Below are positions 41,100-52,992 of a stretch of DNA of 64,000 bases, piece by piece. Where the stretch lies: the NCBI GenBank assembly GCA_023055355.1, contig JALJCS010000035.1, forward strand, positions 992,001 to 1,056,000, written 5' to 3'. The notes below the pieces were generated by a model. It did no database searches. It was not told where the DNA came from and was given only the letters and a program-made list of their open reading frames with translations. Within the stretch, counting starts at the first letter, position 1. The number at the start of each line of letters is the position of its first letter. Made by a program: the position numbers and the translations under genes. This stretch comes from Agelaius tricolor (taxonomy: Eukaryota > Chordata > Aves > Passeriformes > Icteridae).

Positions 41100-41625
41100 C
41101 GAGACACAGCCCCTCTCTGAAAGCTCCTGGAGAAAGGAACACCGTGGGATGGAGCACCTCGCTGAAAGCTCCTGGAGAAAGCCCAGGATGGAGCCCCTCT
41201 CTGAAAGCTCCTGGAGAAAGGAACACCATGGAATGGAGCCCCTCTCTGAAAGCTCCTGGAGAAATCCCAGGATGGAGCCCCTCTCTGAAAGCTCCTGGAG
41301 AAAGGAACACCATGGGATGGATCCCCTCTCTGAAAGCTCCTGGAGGAAGCCCCGGATGGAGCCCCTCTCTGAAAGCTCCTGGAGAAAGCCCAGGATGGAG
41401 CTCCTCTCTGAAAGCTCCTGGAGAAAGCCCAGGATGGAGCTCCTCTCTGAAAGCTCCTGGAGGAAGGAACACCGTGGGATGGAGCCCCTCTCTGAAAGCT
41501 CCTGGAGAAAGGAACACCATGGGATGGAGCTCCTCTCTGAAAGCTCCTGGAGAAAGCCTGGGATGGAGCCCCTCTCTGAAAGCTCCTGGAGGAAGGAACA
41601 CCATGGGATGGAGAAACCAGAGCCT
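41100..41625. repeat. 41/47-bp alternating minisatellite after RNF222
   Basis: About twelve units, each with CTCTCTGAAAGCTCCTGGAG followed by either AAAGCCCAGGATGGAGCCC or AAAGGAACACCATGGGATGG. It begins 56 bases after the RNF222 stop, so it is probably transcribed in its 3' UTR. Frames across it on both strands are artefacts. Confidence 0.92.
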
Positions 41626-43254
41626 GCAGCTGCTGGGCACGAGGGCAGGGAAACCAGAGGATGGAGAGGGCAATGCTGGCCCTGCTGGGCTCCCCTTCCC
41701 CTCTCAGCCTCCCTGCAGGGCCATGGGCTGGGAGGGGGGCCCAGCTGGCCCCACAGGCAGTGCCAGCCGTGCCCTCTCTCTCTGAGCTCCCCAGGGTGTG
41801 CCCATACTCCCGCTGGCACAGCTCCCCTCCTGCCAGGGGCACCAGGGACAGGGGCTGGGGGCAAGCCCAAGTTCTGGCCATCACAAGGGGGCAGATTTGG
41901 GGTCTCACCCTGCTCTCCTTGCTAGAGCCCCGTGGCACAGTGACATTTCCTTGTCCCTGTACCCCACTCCTGAGGTCTGACAGCCAGGGGATCATTTTCA
42001 CCCGTGCCAGACAGGCTGGGCACTGCTCAGCCCCAAAATCCTCCTGGCTTTGCCCTCTTTGGGACTGGTGCCACCTGAGGGGACCCCAGTGCCAGCCCCC
42101 AGCCCAGGGAGGGCAGCAGGGGGGCACAGCTGCGTTTGGGAAGCTCTGAGGCTGCTCTCAGGGGAGGGAGAAGGGCATTGCTGGACACCCCTGCTGGGGC
42201 TGGGGCCACTCATGGCACTTGTCCCCAGCCCAGTCTGTGCCTTCGTCACCTTTGTCCTCCTGACCCAGTCCCTGGCCCCGTGGGTGCTGCTCTCACTCTG
42301 TCACCCGGGAATGTGGGTGACTTCATGGGCACCCCAGGGTGGGCAGGATTTCCTCACTGTCACCTCAATGTGAGCGGGATTTCCCTCACTGTCCGCCCAA
42401 AGTGAGCAGGACGTCCCTGCCTGTCCCCCACGGGAGGTGTCAGCAGGGCACAGGGCTGGCCCAGGGTTCCCATGCTCCTGAGGGAGTGACAACCACAGCC
42501 AGCAGTGCCAGCAGTGCCAGCAGTGCCAGCAGGATGTCTTTGGGACCAGACAGGGCTTTCAGGGTAACGAATCAGGACAAGGAGGGGCTGGGGTGGGAGA
42601 GCACTGTGGGGCAGGGGAGCTGATGGTGTCCCCTGCCAGCCCTGGGGCCACAGCTGGGGACGCTGCCCTGCTGGCCCCCTGCTCCCCAGGAGGTTCCTGC
42701 ACTGCCCCAGCCCTGTCCCAGTGTCCCCACCCAAACCTGGGGTGCCCTGGCCCCAGCCCCGTGGGAGCAGTGCCTGAGACACCGCGCTGGAATGGAAATG
42801 ATGGAAATGCTGTTTCATAAGAAATGGTGACCTGGTCCTGACGTGTGCCTGCCTCGTTATTTGACACAAACCCTGTCATTAATCGTGTCTGGGCAATCAG
42901 TGCAGGTGCCAGGGCAGCAGCTCCCGTGTGGGAGGTGACACAGGGTGGCACAGGGCACTCCCTGCAGGCACAGAGCCCTGGAGATGTTTGGGAGGGCAGC
43001 GGGGATGGGGAGAGCTGCAGTGGGGCGCTGGGAGGGGCTGGGGGTGTCTGGTGCTGTGCCAGGCACGGGCATGGGCACAGGGACACCCAGGGAGGACAGG
43101 AGGGTGTTTGCCACAGGGTGGCACTGCTTGGCCAGGGGTGGCGGGCAGGGACAGGAGCTGGGGACATCCCGGGAAATGCTGGGCCAGACATGCAGGGGTG
43201 GCACCTCCTGTGCCCCTGGCAGCTCCTGAGCTGACAGTGCTGCCTGGTGCCCAG

Positions 43255-43512
43255 GGCCACTGTCCCTGTGTCCTCATGTCCCTGTGTTCTCACTGTCCCT
43301 GTGTCCTCATGCCCCTGTGTTCTCTCTGTCCCCATGTCCTCACTGTCCTCACGTCCTTGCTGTCCCCACATCCTTGCTGTCTCCATGTCCTTGTTGTTCC
43401 CATGTCCTCATTGTCCCCACATCCTCACTGTCCCCATGTCCTCACTGTCCCCACATCCTCACTGTCCCCATGTCCTCGCTGTCCCCTTGTCCTCGCTGTC
43501 CCCAGCCCAGGC
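43255..43512. repeat. 16-18-bp minisatellite (TCCTCACTGTCCCCATG)
   Basis: About 15 imperfect copies. Confidence 0.9.
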
Positions 43513-43654
43513 CTTGTGTCCCAGTGCTCCCCAGGGATGTCCCTGCTGTTTGGAGTCCTCCTGGATGTGGGAAGCTGCTCCAGATCTCCTGTGCAGCTGC
43601 AAAGGCTGCCCTGCTGCAGTGCTGCTGGAGCAGAGCCAGGCCCTGGGACCCAGG

Positions 43655-43820
43655 GACCCTGAAACCCACCCAGTGCCACCCCTGGGACACCTCCCACTGT
43701 CCCAGGTGCTCCAACCTGGCCTGGGGCACTGCCAGGGATCCAGGGGCAGCCCCAGCTGCTCTGGGCACCTGTGCCAGGGCTTCCCACCCTGCCAGGGGAA
43801 CATTTCATCCTCACATCTGC
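43655..43820 (-). mobile_element. CR1-like fragment
   Basis: ACACCTCCCACTGTCCCAGG, GCTCCAACCTGGCCTGGGGC, CAGCCCCAGCTGCTCTGGGC and CCACCCTGCCAGGGGAACAT are diagnostic of the reverse strand of avian CR1 3' regions. Confidence 0.75.
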
Positions 43821-44804
43821 CTGATCCCTGCTCCTGTGCAGCCCTGGCCCAGGCTCCCCACACCCAGCTCTGCCTGGCGTGTCACCTGGAGCTGCTGCAG
43901 CTTCCTGGCCACATCCTGGCTGCCCTGGCTGCCCTGGCTGCCCCCTGTGCCACTGCTGCTGCACCCCAAATGTCCCCTTGGCTCCCAGCCCTCGCTGGGG
44001 CGCCCATCAGAGTCCCCTCGGTGTTGAGCTGGCCCAGCCCTGCCCCTGGCTGTGCCACCCCTGTCTCACAGGTGACACTGGAGCCCTGGCCCTGCCCAGT
44101 GTCCAGGCTGGGCACAGCAGCCAGGGGTGACCCAAGGCCACGAGCAGTGTGTGCACGGCCAGGTGACCCGCAGAGCCCATTAGGGCAATGATTGCCTGTC
44201 AATTATCATCGATTATTGCCTAATGGGGCTGTGGGGAGGGAGCCAGGGCTGTGCACGCAGATCCCAGCTCATGGCACCGGCTGCAGGGCCAGGGACACTC
44301 CCTGCAGGCAGAGAGCACAGCCTGCACCCTGGGCTGGGGCTGGGACATCCCCAGGTGTCCCCTGCCACCTCCTGGCCCCCTCTGCCCACAGCTGGGCTCT
44401 ATTTAGCCCCAGCTGTGCCCCAGCTGTGCCCCAGCTGTGCCCTGCTCCTCCCGGGCTGGTCCCAGCTGGGCTGTGGCTGCTCCATCACCCTCCTGGCAGG
44501 TGCCAGCGTGTGCCACTGCCCTGGCCTGCCCCAGCCCAGCTCTGCAGGGTGGCAGCAGCTCCCAGCCCCAGCCAAGGCTGTGTCATGCATCATTAGCAGC
44601 AGGAGGTGGCACTTTGATGGCAGGAGTGGGAATTGAGCAGCCCAGGAGTGCTCGCTGGGCAGGCAGGGCTGCAGCTCCATTAGGGAGCAGCTCCAGAGAG
44701 CCCCAGATCCATCAGCCAGGCCTGGACATCAATTATTGAACTATTATTGATCAATTATTGAGCTCCTGTGAGCTCCTGCTCTGCCCTGCAGTCAGCTGGG
44801 AATG

Positions 44805-45058
44805 GGGATGGGGATGGGATGGGGATGGGATGGGATGGGATGGGATGGGATGGGATGGGGAGGGATGGGGATGGGGATGAGGATGGGATGGGGATGGGAT
44901 GGGGATGGGATGGGATGGATTGGATGGGATGGGATGGGATGGGATGGGATGGGATGGGATGGGGATGGGATGGGATGGGATGGGATGGGGATGGGATGGG
45001 ATGGGATGGGATGGGATGGGATGGGATGGGATGGGATGGGATGGGATGGGGATGGGCT
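44805..45058. repeat. (GGGAT)n microsatellite, about 250 bp
   Basis: GGGAT and GGGGAT units, with GGATTGGAT and AGGAT interruptions in the middle. Dense G-triplets on the plus strand. Confidence 0.96.
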
Positions 45059-45553
45059 GGTCTGTGCTGGGCATCCCAAAATGAGGGATTACGGGGACAG
45101 GGGTGGGGCTGGAGCTGTCCCCTGGTGAGGGGCTGATTTCTGTCCCTGTGACTGTTGGCACGGGACAAAGCTGAGCTGTGCCCCTCGGCCAGGGCTGGGA
45201 AGGGTTAAATCCCAGCTCGGAGCCCATCCCTGTGCCTGGGCTGGGCTGGAACCAGCCGGGGCCGGGGCTGGGACCGGGCACCCCCTGCTCGGGGTGGGGG
45301 ACACACAGGAGGGGCTGGCAGAACCTGTTCCTCCAGGATGTGCAGATCCTGCTCGTCCCCCACCCCACGGCGGCTGAGGGGGCAGCAGGAGGAGTTTGGG
45401 GTCCCCTGCCAGGTCAGGGGGGTCCCTCTGAACCCCCTGGGCAAAGGCAGCTCTGGGGGCAGCAGGGGCAGCCCTGTTTGCCCAAGTTAGGAAAATCAAT
45501 CCACAAACATCAGAGGTTTATGTGCAAAAAGGAGAGTGAGGAGTCCTTTTTGG

Positions 45554-45569
45554 CTTTATTCAAATAAAG
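45554..45569. terminator. Perfect inverted repeat carrying AATAAA on both strands
   Basis: CTTTATT-CA-AATAAAG: AATAAA reads on the plus strand at 45563-45568 and on the minus strand at 45555-45560. It could end transcripts from either side or belong to an LTR. No transcript end is demonstrated. Confidence 0.4.
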
Positions 45570-46029
45570 GGAGAGGCCATGGGGCATTCCCGTGCTGAGC
45601 CACCCCTGGGCTGGCAGCTGAGGCTCTGAATGCTCTCCTGGCCTGGCAGCTCTGCTCAGCTCCAGCGGCTCTCAGCACTGAGGTCTCTGAGTGTTCCCTT
45701 GGAGGGTGCCTGGGACCCTGGGTGAGCAGACCTGGCCCCTCCAGAGCTGCATTTCGCTCAGGGAATCCTCTGTCCTGCTGGTTTTGCTGTCTGGCTCTCC
45801 CATCACCGCCCAGAGCAGGTCCCAGCCTGGCACTGGGGCTGTGTGTGCAGCTGGGAGCCCTGCTGGGCCATGCCAGCCCTGCAGGAAGGGTGGCAGAGCT
45901 GTCAGCCCGTCCCTGTGGCTCTGTGACCCTGCTCAGGACAGGGCAAGAGGCTCTGCTGCCACCAGGCCGGGCCAGCAGCGGGCAGGGGGTGAGTGCAGGC
46001 TGATGGGAGAGGGGGCAGAAGGGCTGATC

Positions 46030-46390
46030 ATCCTCAGGGGGTGTCCATCCTTCAGAGAGTGTCCATCCTTCAGAGGGTGTCCATCCTTCAGGAAATGTCC
46101 ATCCTTCAGAGTCTGTCCATCCTCCAGAGGGTGTCCATCCTCCAGAGGGTGTCCATCCTCCAGGGTCTGTCCATCCTCCAGGGTCTGTCCATCCCTCAGG
46201 GGGTGTCCATCCTCCAGAGAATGTCCATCTTTCAGACTGTGTCCATCTTTCAGGGTCTGTCCATCCTCCAGGGTCTGTCCATCCCTCAGGGGGTGTCCAT
46301 CCTCCAGAGAATGTCCATCTTTCAGACTGTGTCCATCTTTCAGACAATGTCCATCCCTCAGGCTCTGTCCATCCCTCAGGCTCTGTCCTG
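46030..46390. repeat. 18-bp minisatellite (GTGTCCATCCTTCAGAGA)
   Basis: About 20 copies. Because 18 is divisible by three, all frames stay open. The 531-codon minus frame and the plus SFRECP-type frame are artefacts. Confidence 0.95.
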
Positions 46391-47634
46391 AGTGGCTGTG
46401 CCAGTGTCCCCAGCCCAGCAGAGTGACACAGCTCCTTCTGTGCTGGCTGTGCCAGAGCGGCACAGCAGAGTCCTTGTGTGGGGCTGCTCCTCTTCCTCTG
46501 CTCCCTCCTGGCATCCTCTGCTGTCCTTTCCTCTCTCCCTATAGACAGAGTGAGGAGAGATGTGAATGCTTTTAAAACACCCTGGCAATAGCTAAGAAAT
46601 TGAAGTTCTCCTCGATAAAGAGGTGTGGAATCAAACTTCTGGGACTCAGGGCTCCCTGTCCCAGCAGGCAGAGCCCAGCCAGGCCCCAGCAGGCTCTGGG
46701 GTGCCAAGGGATGCCCAGGGATACTCAGGACCAGCCCAGCTCCAGCTGTGAGTGAGGCTGGTGACATTTGGGCCCAACAGGACCAATTTCCCTCCCTGGA
46801 AGTTCCAGACCCATGGGCAAACCCTGGCACTGCTGGTGCTGCCCCTGGTGCCTGTCCTGGTGCCCAGGGAGGGATCCCCAGCAGGGGCAGAGGGGGAAGG
46901 AGCCCAGAGAGCTGAGAGCAGGTCCAGGCCACAGGAGGGGACTCCTGGAGCCCCCCCCCAGCATTTTGGGGCTGCAGCATCAGCACAGGAAGCGCTGCAG
47001 GGCTTTGGGTGCCACTGCTGTGACTGGGGGGCACGGACTGGTCAGGGAGCAGAGGGAGCTGCTGGTTCCCAGTGCCCACCCGGGCTCTGTGCCAGGGCCA
47101 CGGGGCTGTGCCAAGCCCAAGGATCTGGAACAGCCCCCAGGCTGCAGCCAACAGCCCAAAACCACAAAAACCCAGAGGGGAAGAGAAGCCCTTGAGTCAA
47201 TATCGCCCTGGGGCCGGGCCAGTGCTCTCAGTGCTGCCCACACAGGGGGACAGGGAGCATGGGGGGCTCACCCACCCCTGGGGCTGTCAGGAGGGGGCTC
47301 TGCCCCAGCCTCAGGCACCTGGGGCAGCAGGGGAGGGAAGGGGCTGTGTCCCTGGGGAGGGAAGGGCACTGGGGACCATCAGAGCTGCTGCCCTGGGGGT
47401 GCTGGGTGGGACAGGGGCAGCAGGAATCTCACATGGGCACACACAGATGAGAGGTTTTCCCTTTTTTCCTCTGGGCCTGGCTGGTTGCTCCTGCCTGTGC
47501 ATGAGGGATGCTGAAGCCACCAGAGTGGGAATCCATAAAATCAGAGGGGTTGGGAAAGCTGCAAAAGGCAGCCTCAGAGACAGCAGAACTGGGATTGGAG
47601 CTGAGCAGCAGCCATGAGATTGGGCAGCAGACAA

Positions 47635-48010
47635 ATTATGTAAAAAGTAGAAAAGGACAAATAGAACAATGGTCTGTGTGTTAACACTTGTCTAGAATAA
47701 CTCCCTCAGCTGCAGAAAAGTTTATCCAGTGAGATATTGGGGAGTTCTAAGCTCAATAATGGAGCTCTGTGCATTGTGTTTGAAGGCTCCCAAGCAGGTA
47801 TTGTATTTGAAATCAGCAAGCATTGTTTAACCAAAGGTACCTGTGCTTACAGTGGTTGGATAGAACTACTGTCAATGTGCTTTTTTTGCTTTGTGGGATT
47901 GGTCACAAAACTCCTAAAGTGAGTTGTGACATTGAGTTCTGTGTCTGCTGCCTGGGATGTGAGCTGCTGGCATCTTCCCATTGCCATAGCCATGGAATGA
48001 GGCTGAGGCT
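47635..48010 (+). mobile_element. Possible LTR-like or other interspersed element
   Basis: An AT-richer island in GC-rich DNA (GAGATATTGGGGAGTTCTAA, TTGTGGGATTGGTCACAAAA). The composition and wording remind me of songbird ERVL-type LTRs, but there is no second copy in the window to compare. Confidence 0.3.
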
Positions 48011-48544
48011 GGAAAATCCAACAGCTCAAGGCACGTTCCCAGCAGCCCTGCACTGTTCATGGTTTGTACACAGACCCCAGCTGGCGATAACCAGGTCCTG
48101 CCCGTCCCTTTGTCACGGCAGGGGACAGAGCTGGGACGGTGACAGAGCCCTGAGCTGGGATTTACAGGCTGCACCAGCAATCAAAAACCCCTGAGCAAAT
48201 AAAGGAGGGTGTGGGCTCCTGCTGCCCTTCCTCCTGTGCAGCTGCAGGATCCCACTGAGGCTTGTCCCGGGTTCTTATCCCCAGGCACATCAAGGAAATG
48301 GCTGAAGGACCCAGTGCCAAGGGCACAGGGGTGGAAAAACACCCTGGGAGCTGCTGGGGGCAAAGCTGAGCTCCTGGCTGGGCATCCTGGGCTGTGGAAC
48401 AGGGACAGCCACAGGGCAGCCCCACCCCAGCAAAACCTGGCTCTGAGACCCGTGGGCACTGCCAGCAAGAGGGGAAACCAAGGGAAAAATAACAAAAAGA
48501 TAAAAAGAATCTCACTGGCTGTGGGAGGCCTTCTAGGGAACTGT

Positions 48545-50232
48545 TTAAGGTAATGTCCCTGTTGTGGGTCACAGCTGGGCCATGGCACAGGAACTGTCCC
48601 TGTTGTGGGTCACAGCTGGGCCATGGCACTGGAACTGTCCCTGTGTGGGTCACAGCTGGGCCATGGCACTGGAACTGTCCCTGTTGTGGGTCACAGCTGG
48701 GCCATGGCACTGGAACTGTCCCTGTTGTGGGTCACAGCTGGGATGTGGCACTGGAACTGTCCCTGTGTGGGTCACAGCTGGGCCGTGGCACTGGAACTGT
48801 CCCTGTTGTGGGTCACAGCTGGGATGTGGCACTGGAACTGTCCCTGTTGTGGGTCACAGCTGGGACACAGCACTGGAACTGTCCCTGTTGTGGGTCACAG
48901 CTGGGCCGTGGCACTGGAACTGTCCCTGTTGTGGGTCACAGCTGGGATGTGGCACTGGAACTGTCCCTGTTGTGGGTCACAGCTGGGATGTGGCACTGGA
49001 ACTGTCCCTGTTGTGGGGCACAGCTGGGATGTGGCATTGGAACTGTCCCTGTTGTGGGTCACAGCTGGGCCATGGCACTGGAACTGTCCCTGTTGTGGGT
49101 CACAGCTGGGCCATGGCACTGGAACTGTCCCTGTTGTGGGTCACAGCTGGGATGTGGCACTGGAGCTGTCCCTGTTGTGGGTCACAGCTGGGATGTGGCA
49201 CTGGAACTGTCCCTGTTGTGGGTCACAGCTGGGATGTGGCACTGGAACTGTCCCTGTGTGGGTCACAGCTGGGATGTGGCACTGGAACTGTCCCTGTTGT
49301 GGGTCACAGCTGGGATGTGGCACTGGAACTGTCCCTGTTGTGGGTCACAGCTGGGATGTGGCACTGGAACTGTCCCTGTTGTGGGTCACAGCTGGGATGT
49401 GGCACTGGAACTGTCCCTGTTGTGGGTCACAGCTGGGATGTGGCACTGGAGCTGTCCCTGTTGTGGGTCACAGCTGGCCATGGCACTGGAACTGTCCCTG
49501 TTGTGGGTCACAGCTGGGATGTGGCACTAGAACTGTCCCTGTGTGGGTCACAGCTGGGCCATGGCACTGGAACTGTCCCTGTGTGGGTCACAGCTGGGCC
49601 ATGGCACTGGAACTGTCCCTGTTGTGGGTCACAGCTGGGACACAGCACTGGAGCTGTCCCTGTTGTGGGTCACAGCTGGGATGTGGCACTGGAGCTGTCC
49701 CTGTTGTGGGTCACAGCTGGCCATGGCACTGGAGCTGTCCCTGTTGTGGGTCACAGCTGGGCCATGGCACTGGAACTGTCCCTGTGTGGGTCACAGCTGG
49801 GATGTGGCACTGGAACTGTCCCTGTTGTGGGTCACAGCTGGGCCATGGCACTGGAACTGTCCCTGTGTGGGTCACAGCTGGGCCATGGCACTGGAACTGT
49901 CCCTGTTGTGGGTCACAGCTGGGATGTGGCACTGGAACTGTCCCTGTTGTGGGGCACAGCTGGGCCATGGCACTGGAACTGTCCCTGTTGTGGGTCACAG
50001 CTGGGATGTGGCACTGGAACTGTCCCTGTTGTGGGTCACAGCTGGGCCATGGCACTGGAACTGTCCCTGTGTGGGTCACAGCTGGGATGTGGCACTGGAA
50101 CTGTCCCTGTGTGGGTCACAGCTGGGATGTGGCACTGGAACTGTCCCTGTGTGGGTCACAGCTGGGATGTGGCACTGGAGCTGTCCCTGTTGTGGGTCAC
50201 AGCTGGGCCATGGCACTGGAACTGTCCCTGCC
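48545..50232. repeat. 40/41-bp minisatellite, about 41 copies, 1.7 kb
   Basis: Unit CTGTTGTGGGTCACAGCTGG followed by GATGTGGCACTGGAACTGTCC. A 2-3 base deletion variant (CTGTGTGGG) and GGCCATGG / GACACAGC variants are interspersed in a patterned order. All long frames (up to 618 codons) through it are repeat artefacts, since stops are absent in every phase of the unit. Confidence 0.97.
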
Positions 50233-50454
50233 TGGCACTGGCCTGGCTCAGATGCTGATGGTGGGGGTGTGCTCTGACACCCACCCTGGTGGCAGTGGGG
50301 ACGTGTCCCCATCTCTGCCTCCTCTCTGCCTCAATCTCTGCTCAAACCCATCCTCCTTGGCTGTGGGGGCACAGCTGGCTCTGGCTGGGGCATCCTCCTG
50401 CTGTCACCTCCTTTGCCACCAGCAGCTCCAAGCACTGTGGGGCTGCTCCTTATT

Positions 50455-50612
50455 TCACTGATTCCCCTTATTTCCCTTGTTTCACTGATTTCCCTGATTT
50501 CTCTGATTTCCCTGATTTCCCTGATTTCCCTGATTTCACTGCTTTCACTGATTTCCCTTGTTTCACTGACTGATTTCTCTGATTTCCCTGATTTCCCTGA
50601 TTTCACAGGAGA
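50455..50612. repeat. 10-bp tandem repeat (TGATTTCCCT)
   Basis: About 15 copies of CTGATTTCCC with TTGTTTCA and CTGCTTTCA variants. Confidence 0.92.
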
Positions 50613-50739
50613 ACATCCCTGGGGTGCTGGCAGGAAGGAGGACACCATCCCTGCAGTGCTGTCCATCACTCCCACATCTTCAGCTCCCCTGAGCTTTGGT
50701 GCTGCTGCTCCCAGCTCAGCCCAAGGGGAGCCCCCTGAG

Positions 50740-51002
50740 GTTCCCAGGCCGTGCTGATGCTCAAACAGAGCCCCCTGAGGTTCCCAGGCTGTGCTGATGC
50801 TCAAACAGAGCCCTCTGAGGTTCCCAGGCCGTGCTGATGCTCAAACAGAGCCCTCTGAGGTTCTCAGGCTGTGCTGATGCTCAAACAGAGCCCCCTGAGG
50901 TTCCCAGGCTGTGCTGATGCTCAAACAGAGCCCCCTGAGGCTCCCAGGCTGTGCTGATGCTCAGACAGAGCCCTCTGAGGTTCCCAGGCTGTGCTGATGC
51001 TC
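50740..51002. repeat. 40-bp minisatellite
   Basis: Six and a half copies of CTGAGGTTCCCAGGCTGTGC followed by TGATGCTCAAACAGAGCCCC. Confidence 0.95.
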
Positions 51003-51384
51003 TGTGCTCCCCATGCTGCAGGACCAGGCAGGACCTGACCTTTCTGCCCCTTGGGTGGCAGCCAAACCAGCCAGGCATGTTCCAGCCAAGGCTGAGATTA
51101 ACAAGGCTTAATCTCAGAGCCAATGTTCAGGCCTGGTACCTTGTACCCATTTCTGTGTGCTCAGCATTTGTCACCGGGCTCCTGCAGCACGTCACAGCAG
51201 GGCCTTGGTGACACAGCTTTCACTTGGATTTGCACTGCTGGTGACATTCCCTGGTGGGAAAAGCCTCCTGGCAGCACTCAGGGTGTGATGGGGGCACACA
51301 GGAGCAGCTGGCTGTGCTCCTCACACCTCACACTGAGGTTCTGGTGCTGAGGCACAGCCTGGATTTTCCTTCTGGCCCTCCCTG

Positions 51385-51592
51385 TTTGCCCAGGGTGTGT
51401 GGCCAGGGCTGGCTCCTGCTCCTTGTCCCCAGGGTGTGTGGCCAGGGGTATCTCATGCCCCTTGTCCCCAAGGGTGTGTGGCCAGGGGTATCTCGTGCCC
51501 CTTGTCCCCAAGGTGTGTGGCTTGTGTATCCTTGTCCCCAGGGTGTGTGGCCAGGGGTATCTCATGCCCCTTGTCCCCAGGGTGTGAGGGGT
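51385..51592. repeat. ~40-bp minisatellite
   Basis: Five copies of GTGTGTGGCCAGGGGTATCT followed by CATGCCCCTTGTCCCCAAGG, two of them shortened. Confidence 0.9.
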
Positions 51593-51959
51593 GGCTTGTG
51601 CTCCTTGTCCCCCTGGAGCACAAAGCTGTCATGGGAGATCAGCAGCTCTGCAGGACCCTCCTGTCCCAGCAGCTTCTGATGGGAGGCACTGAGGAATCCC
51701 ACCCCAGACAGCAGCAACTCCAAAGTGCAGCAAACCCCATCCCAGAATTAACCCATCTCACCCAACCAGCCTCCTGCTCACCATTAATCCACCCCAGAGC
51801 GCTCCAAACCCTGCCCTGCTGCAGGGAGCTGTGCCAGGAGCTCTGCATCCCCACACCAGCCAAGCCCCCCGAGCTGTGGGTACCTTTCCCCCGAGGCTCC
51901 ATCGGGTCCCTGCTGCTGTGAGGACCCGAAGGTCCCTCCTTGGGTCTCTTCTGGGGGCT

Positions 51960-52985
51960 CTGCACGCCCTGAGCGAAGCTTTGGGTCCTGCCAGGTGCAC
52001 CAGACCAGACTCCCATCCTGGCTGGGGGTGCTCTGCACGTTCTGGTGATGCTTTGGGTCCTGCCAGGACCAAGATCCCACCATGGCTGGGAGTGGTCTCC
52101 ATGCTCTGAGTGATGTTTGAGTCCTGCCAGGAGAACAGGACCAAGATCCCACCATGGCTGGGGGTGCTCTCCACGTTCTGATGATGTTTTGGGTCCTGCC
52201 AGGAGCACAGGACCAAGCTCCTGCTGTGGCTGGGGGTGCTCTCCATGTTCTGATGATGTTTTGGGTCCTGCCAGGAGCACAGGACCAAGCTCCTGCTGTG
52301 GCTGTGGGTGCTCTCCATGTTCTGATGATGTTTTGGGTCTTGCCAGGAGCACAGGACTGAGTTCCTGCTGTGGCTGTGGGTGCTCTCCATGTTCTGATGA
52401 TGTTTTGGGTCCTGCCAGGAGCACAGGACCAAGATCCCACCATGGCTGGGGGTGCTGTCCACGTTCTGAACCGTGCTTTAGGTCCTGCCAGAACAGGACC
52501 AAGCTCCCACCATAGCTGAGGGTGCTCCCCACCTGCTGAATGATGCTTTGGGTCCTGCCAGGTGCACCAGACCAAGTTCCTCCCATGGCTCTGGGTGTTC
52601 TTCACCCCCTGAGCCGTGCTTTGGGTCCTGCCAGGAGCACAGGACCAAGATCCCACCATGGCTGGGGGTGCTGTCCACGTTCTGATGATGTTTTGGGTCC
52701 TGCCAGGAGCACAGGACCAATCTCCTTCTGTGGCTGGGGGTGCTCTCCACATTTTGAGCGATGCTTTGGCTCCTGCCAGGACCAATCTCCCCCCGTGGCT
52801 GGGGGTGCTCTCCACGTTCTGCTGATGCTTTGGGTGCTGCCAGGACCAATCCCCCCGTGGCTGGGGGTGCTCTCCACGTTCTGCTGATGCTTTGGCTCCT
52901 GCCAGGACCAATCCCCCCGTGGCTGGGGGTGCTCTCCACGTTCTGCTGATGCTTTGGGTGCTCCCAGGGCCAGTCTCCCCCCGTG
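51960..52985. repeat. 72-bp minisatellite, about 15 copies, ending at the TMEM238L stop
   Basis: Unit TTTTGGGTCCTGCCAGGAGC, ACAGGACCAAGCTCCTGCTG, TGGCTGGGGGTGCTCTCCAT, GTTCTGATGATG. Later units shorten to about 60 bases. It stops about 8 bases from the TMEM238L stop codon, so it is probably the start of that gene's 3' UTR. Long frames are artefacts of the 72-base period. Confidence 0.95.
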
Positions 52986-52992
52986 GCCGGGC

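Larger units (their letters stand above)
41045..52992. other. RNF222 to TMEM238L interval
   Basis: No coding exon recognised in 12 kb. The first part probably holds the RNF222 3' UTR, end unknown. The remainder is GC-rich unique sequence with many tandem arrays and CR1 fragments, listed separately. Confidence 0.55.

Noticed and set aside
39797..42127. 776-codon minus-strand open frame
   Set aside because: It runs antisense through RNF222 and the 41/47-bp array. Composition is repeat-driven and the plus strand has a clear conserved gene.
45556..47151. 531-codon minus-strand open frame
   Set aside because: Kept open by an 18-bp repeat (multiple of three); no recognisable domain.
48564..50461. 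Open frames of 564 and 618 codons
   Set aside because: They are made entirely of a 13-14-residue repeat translated from the 40/41-bp minisatellite, appear in several phases, and have no splice or promoter context.
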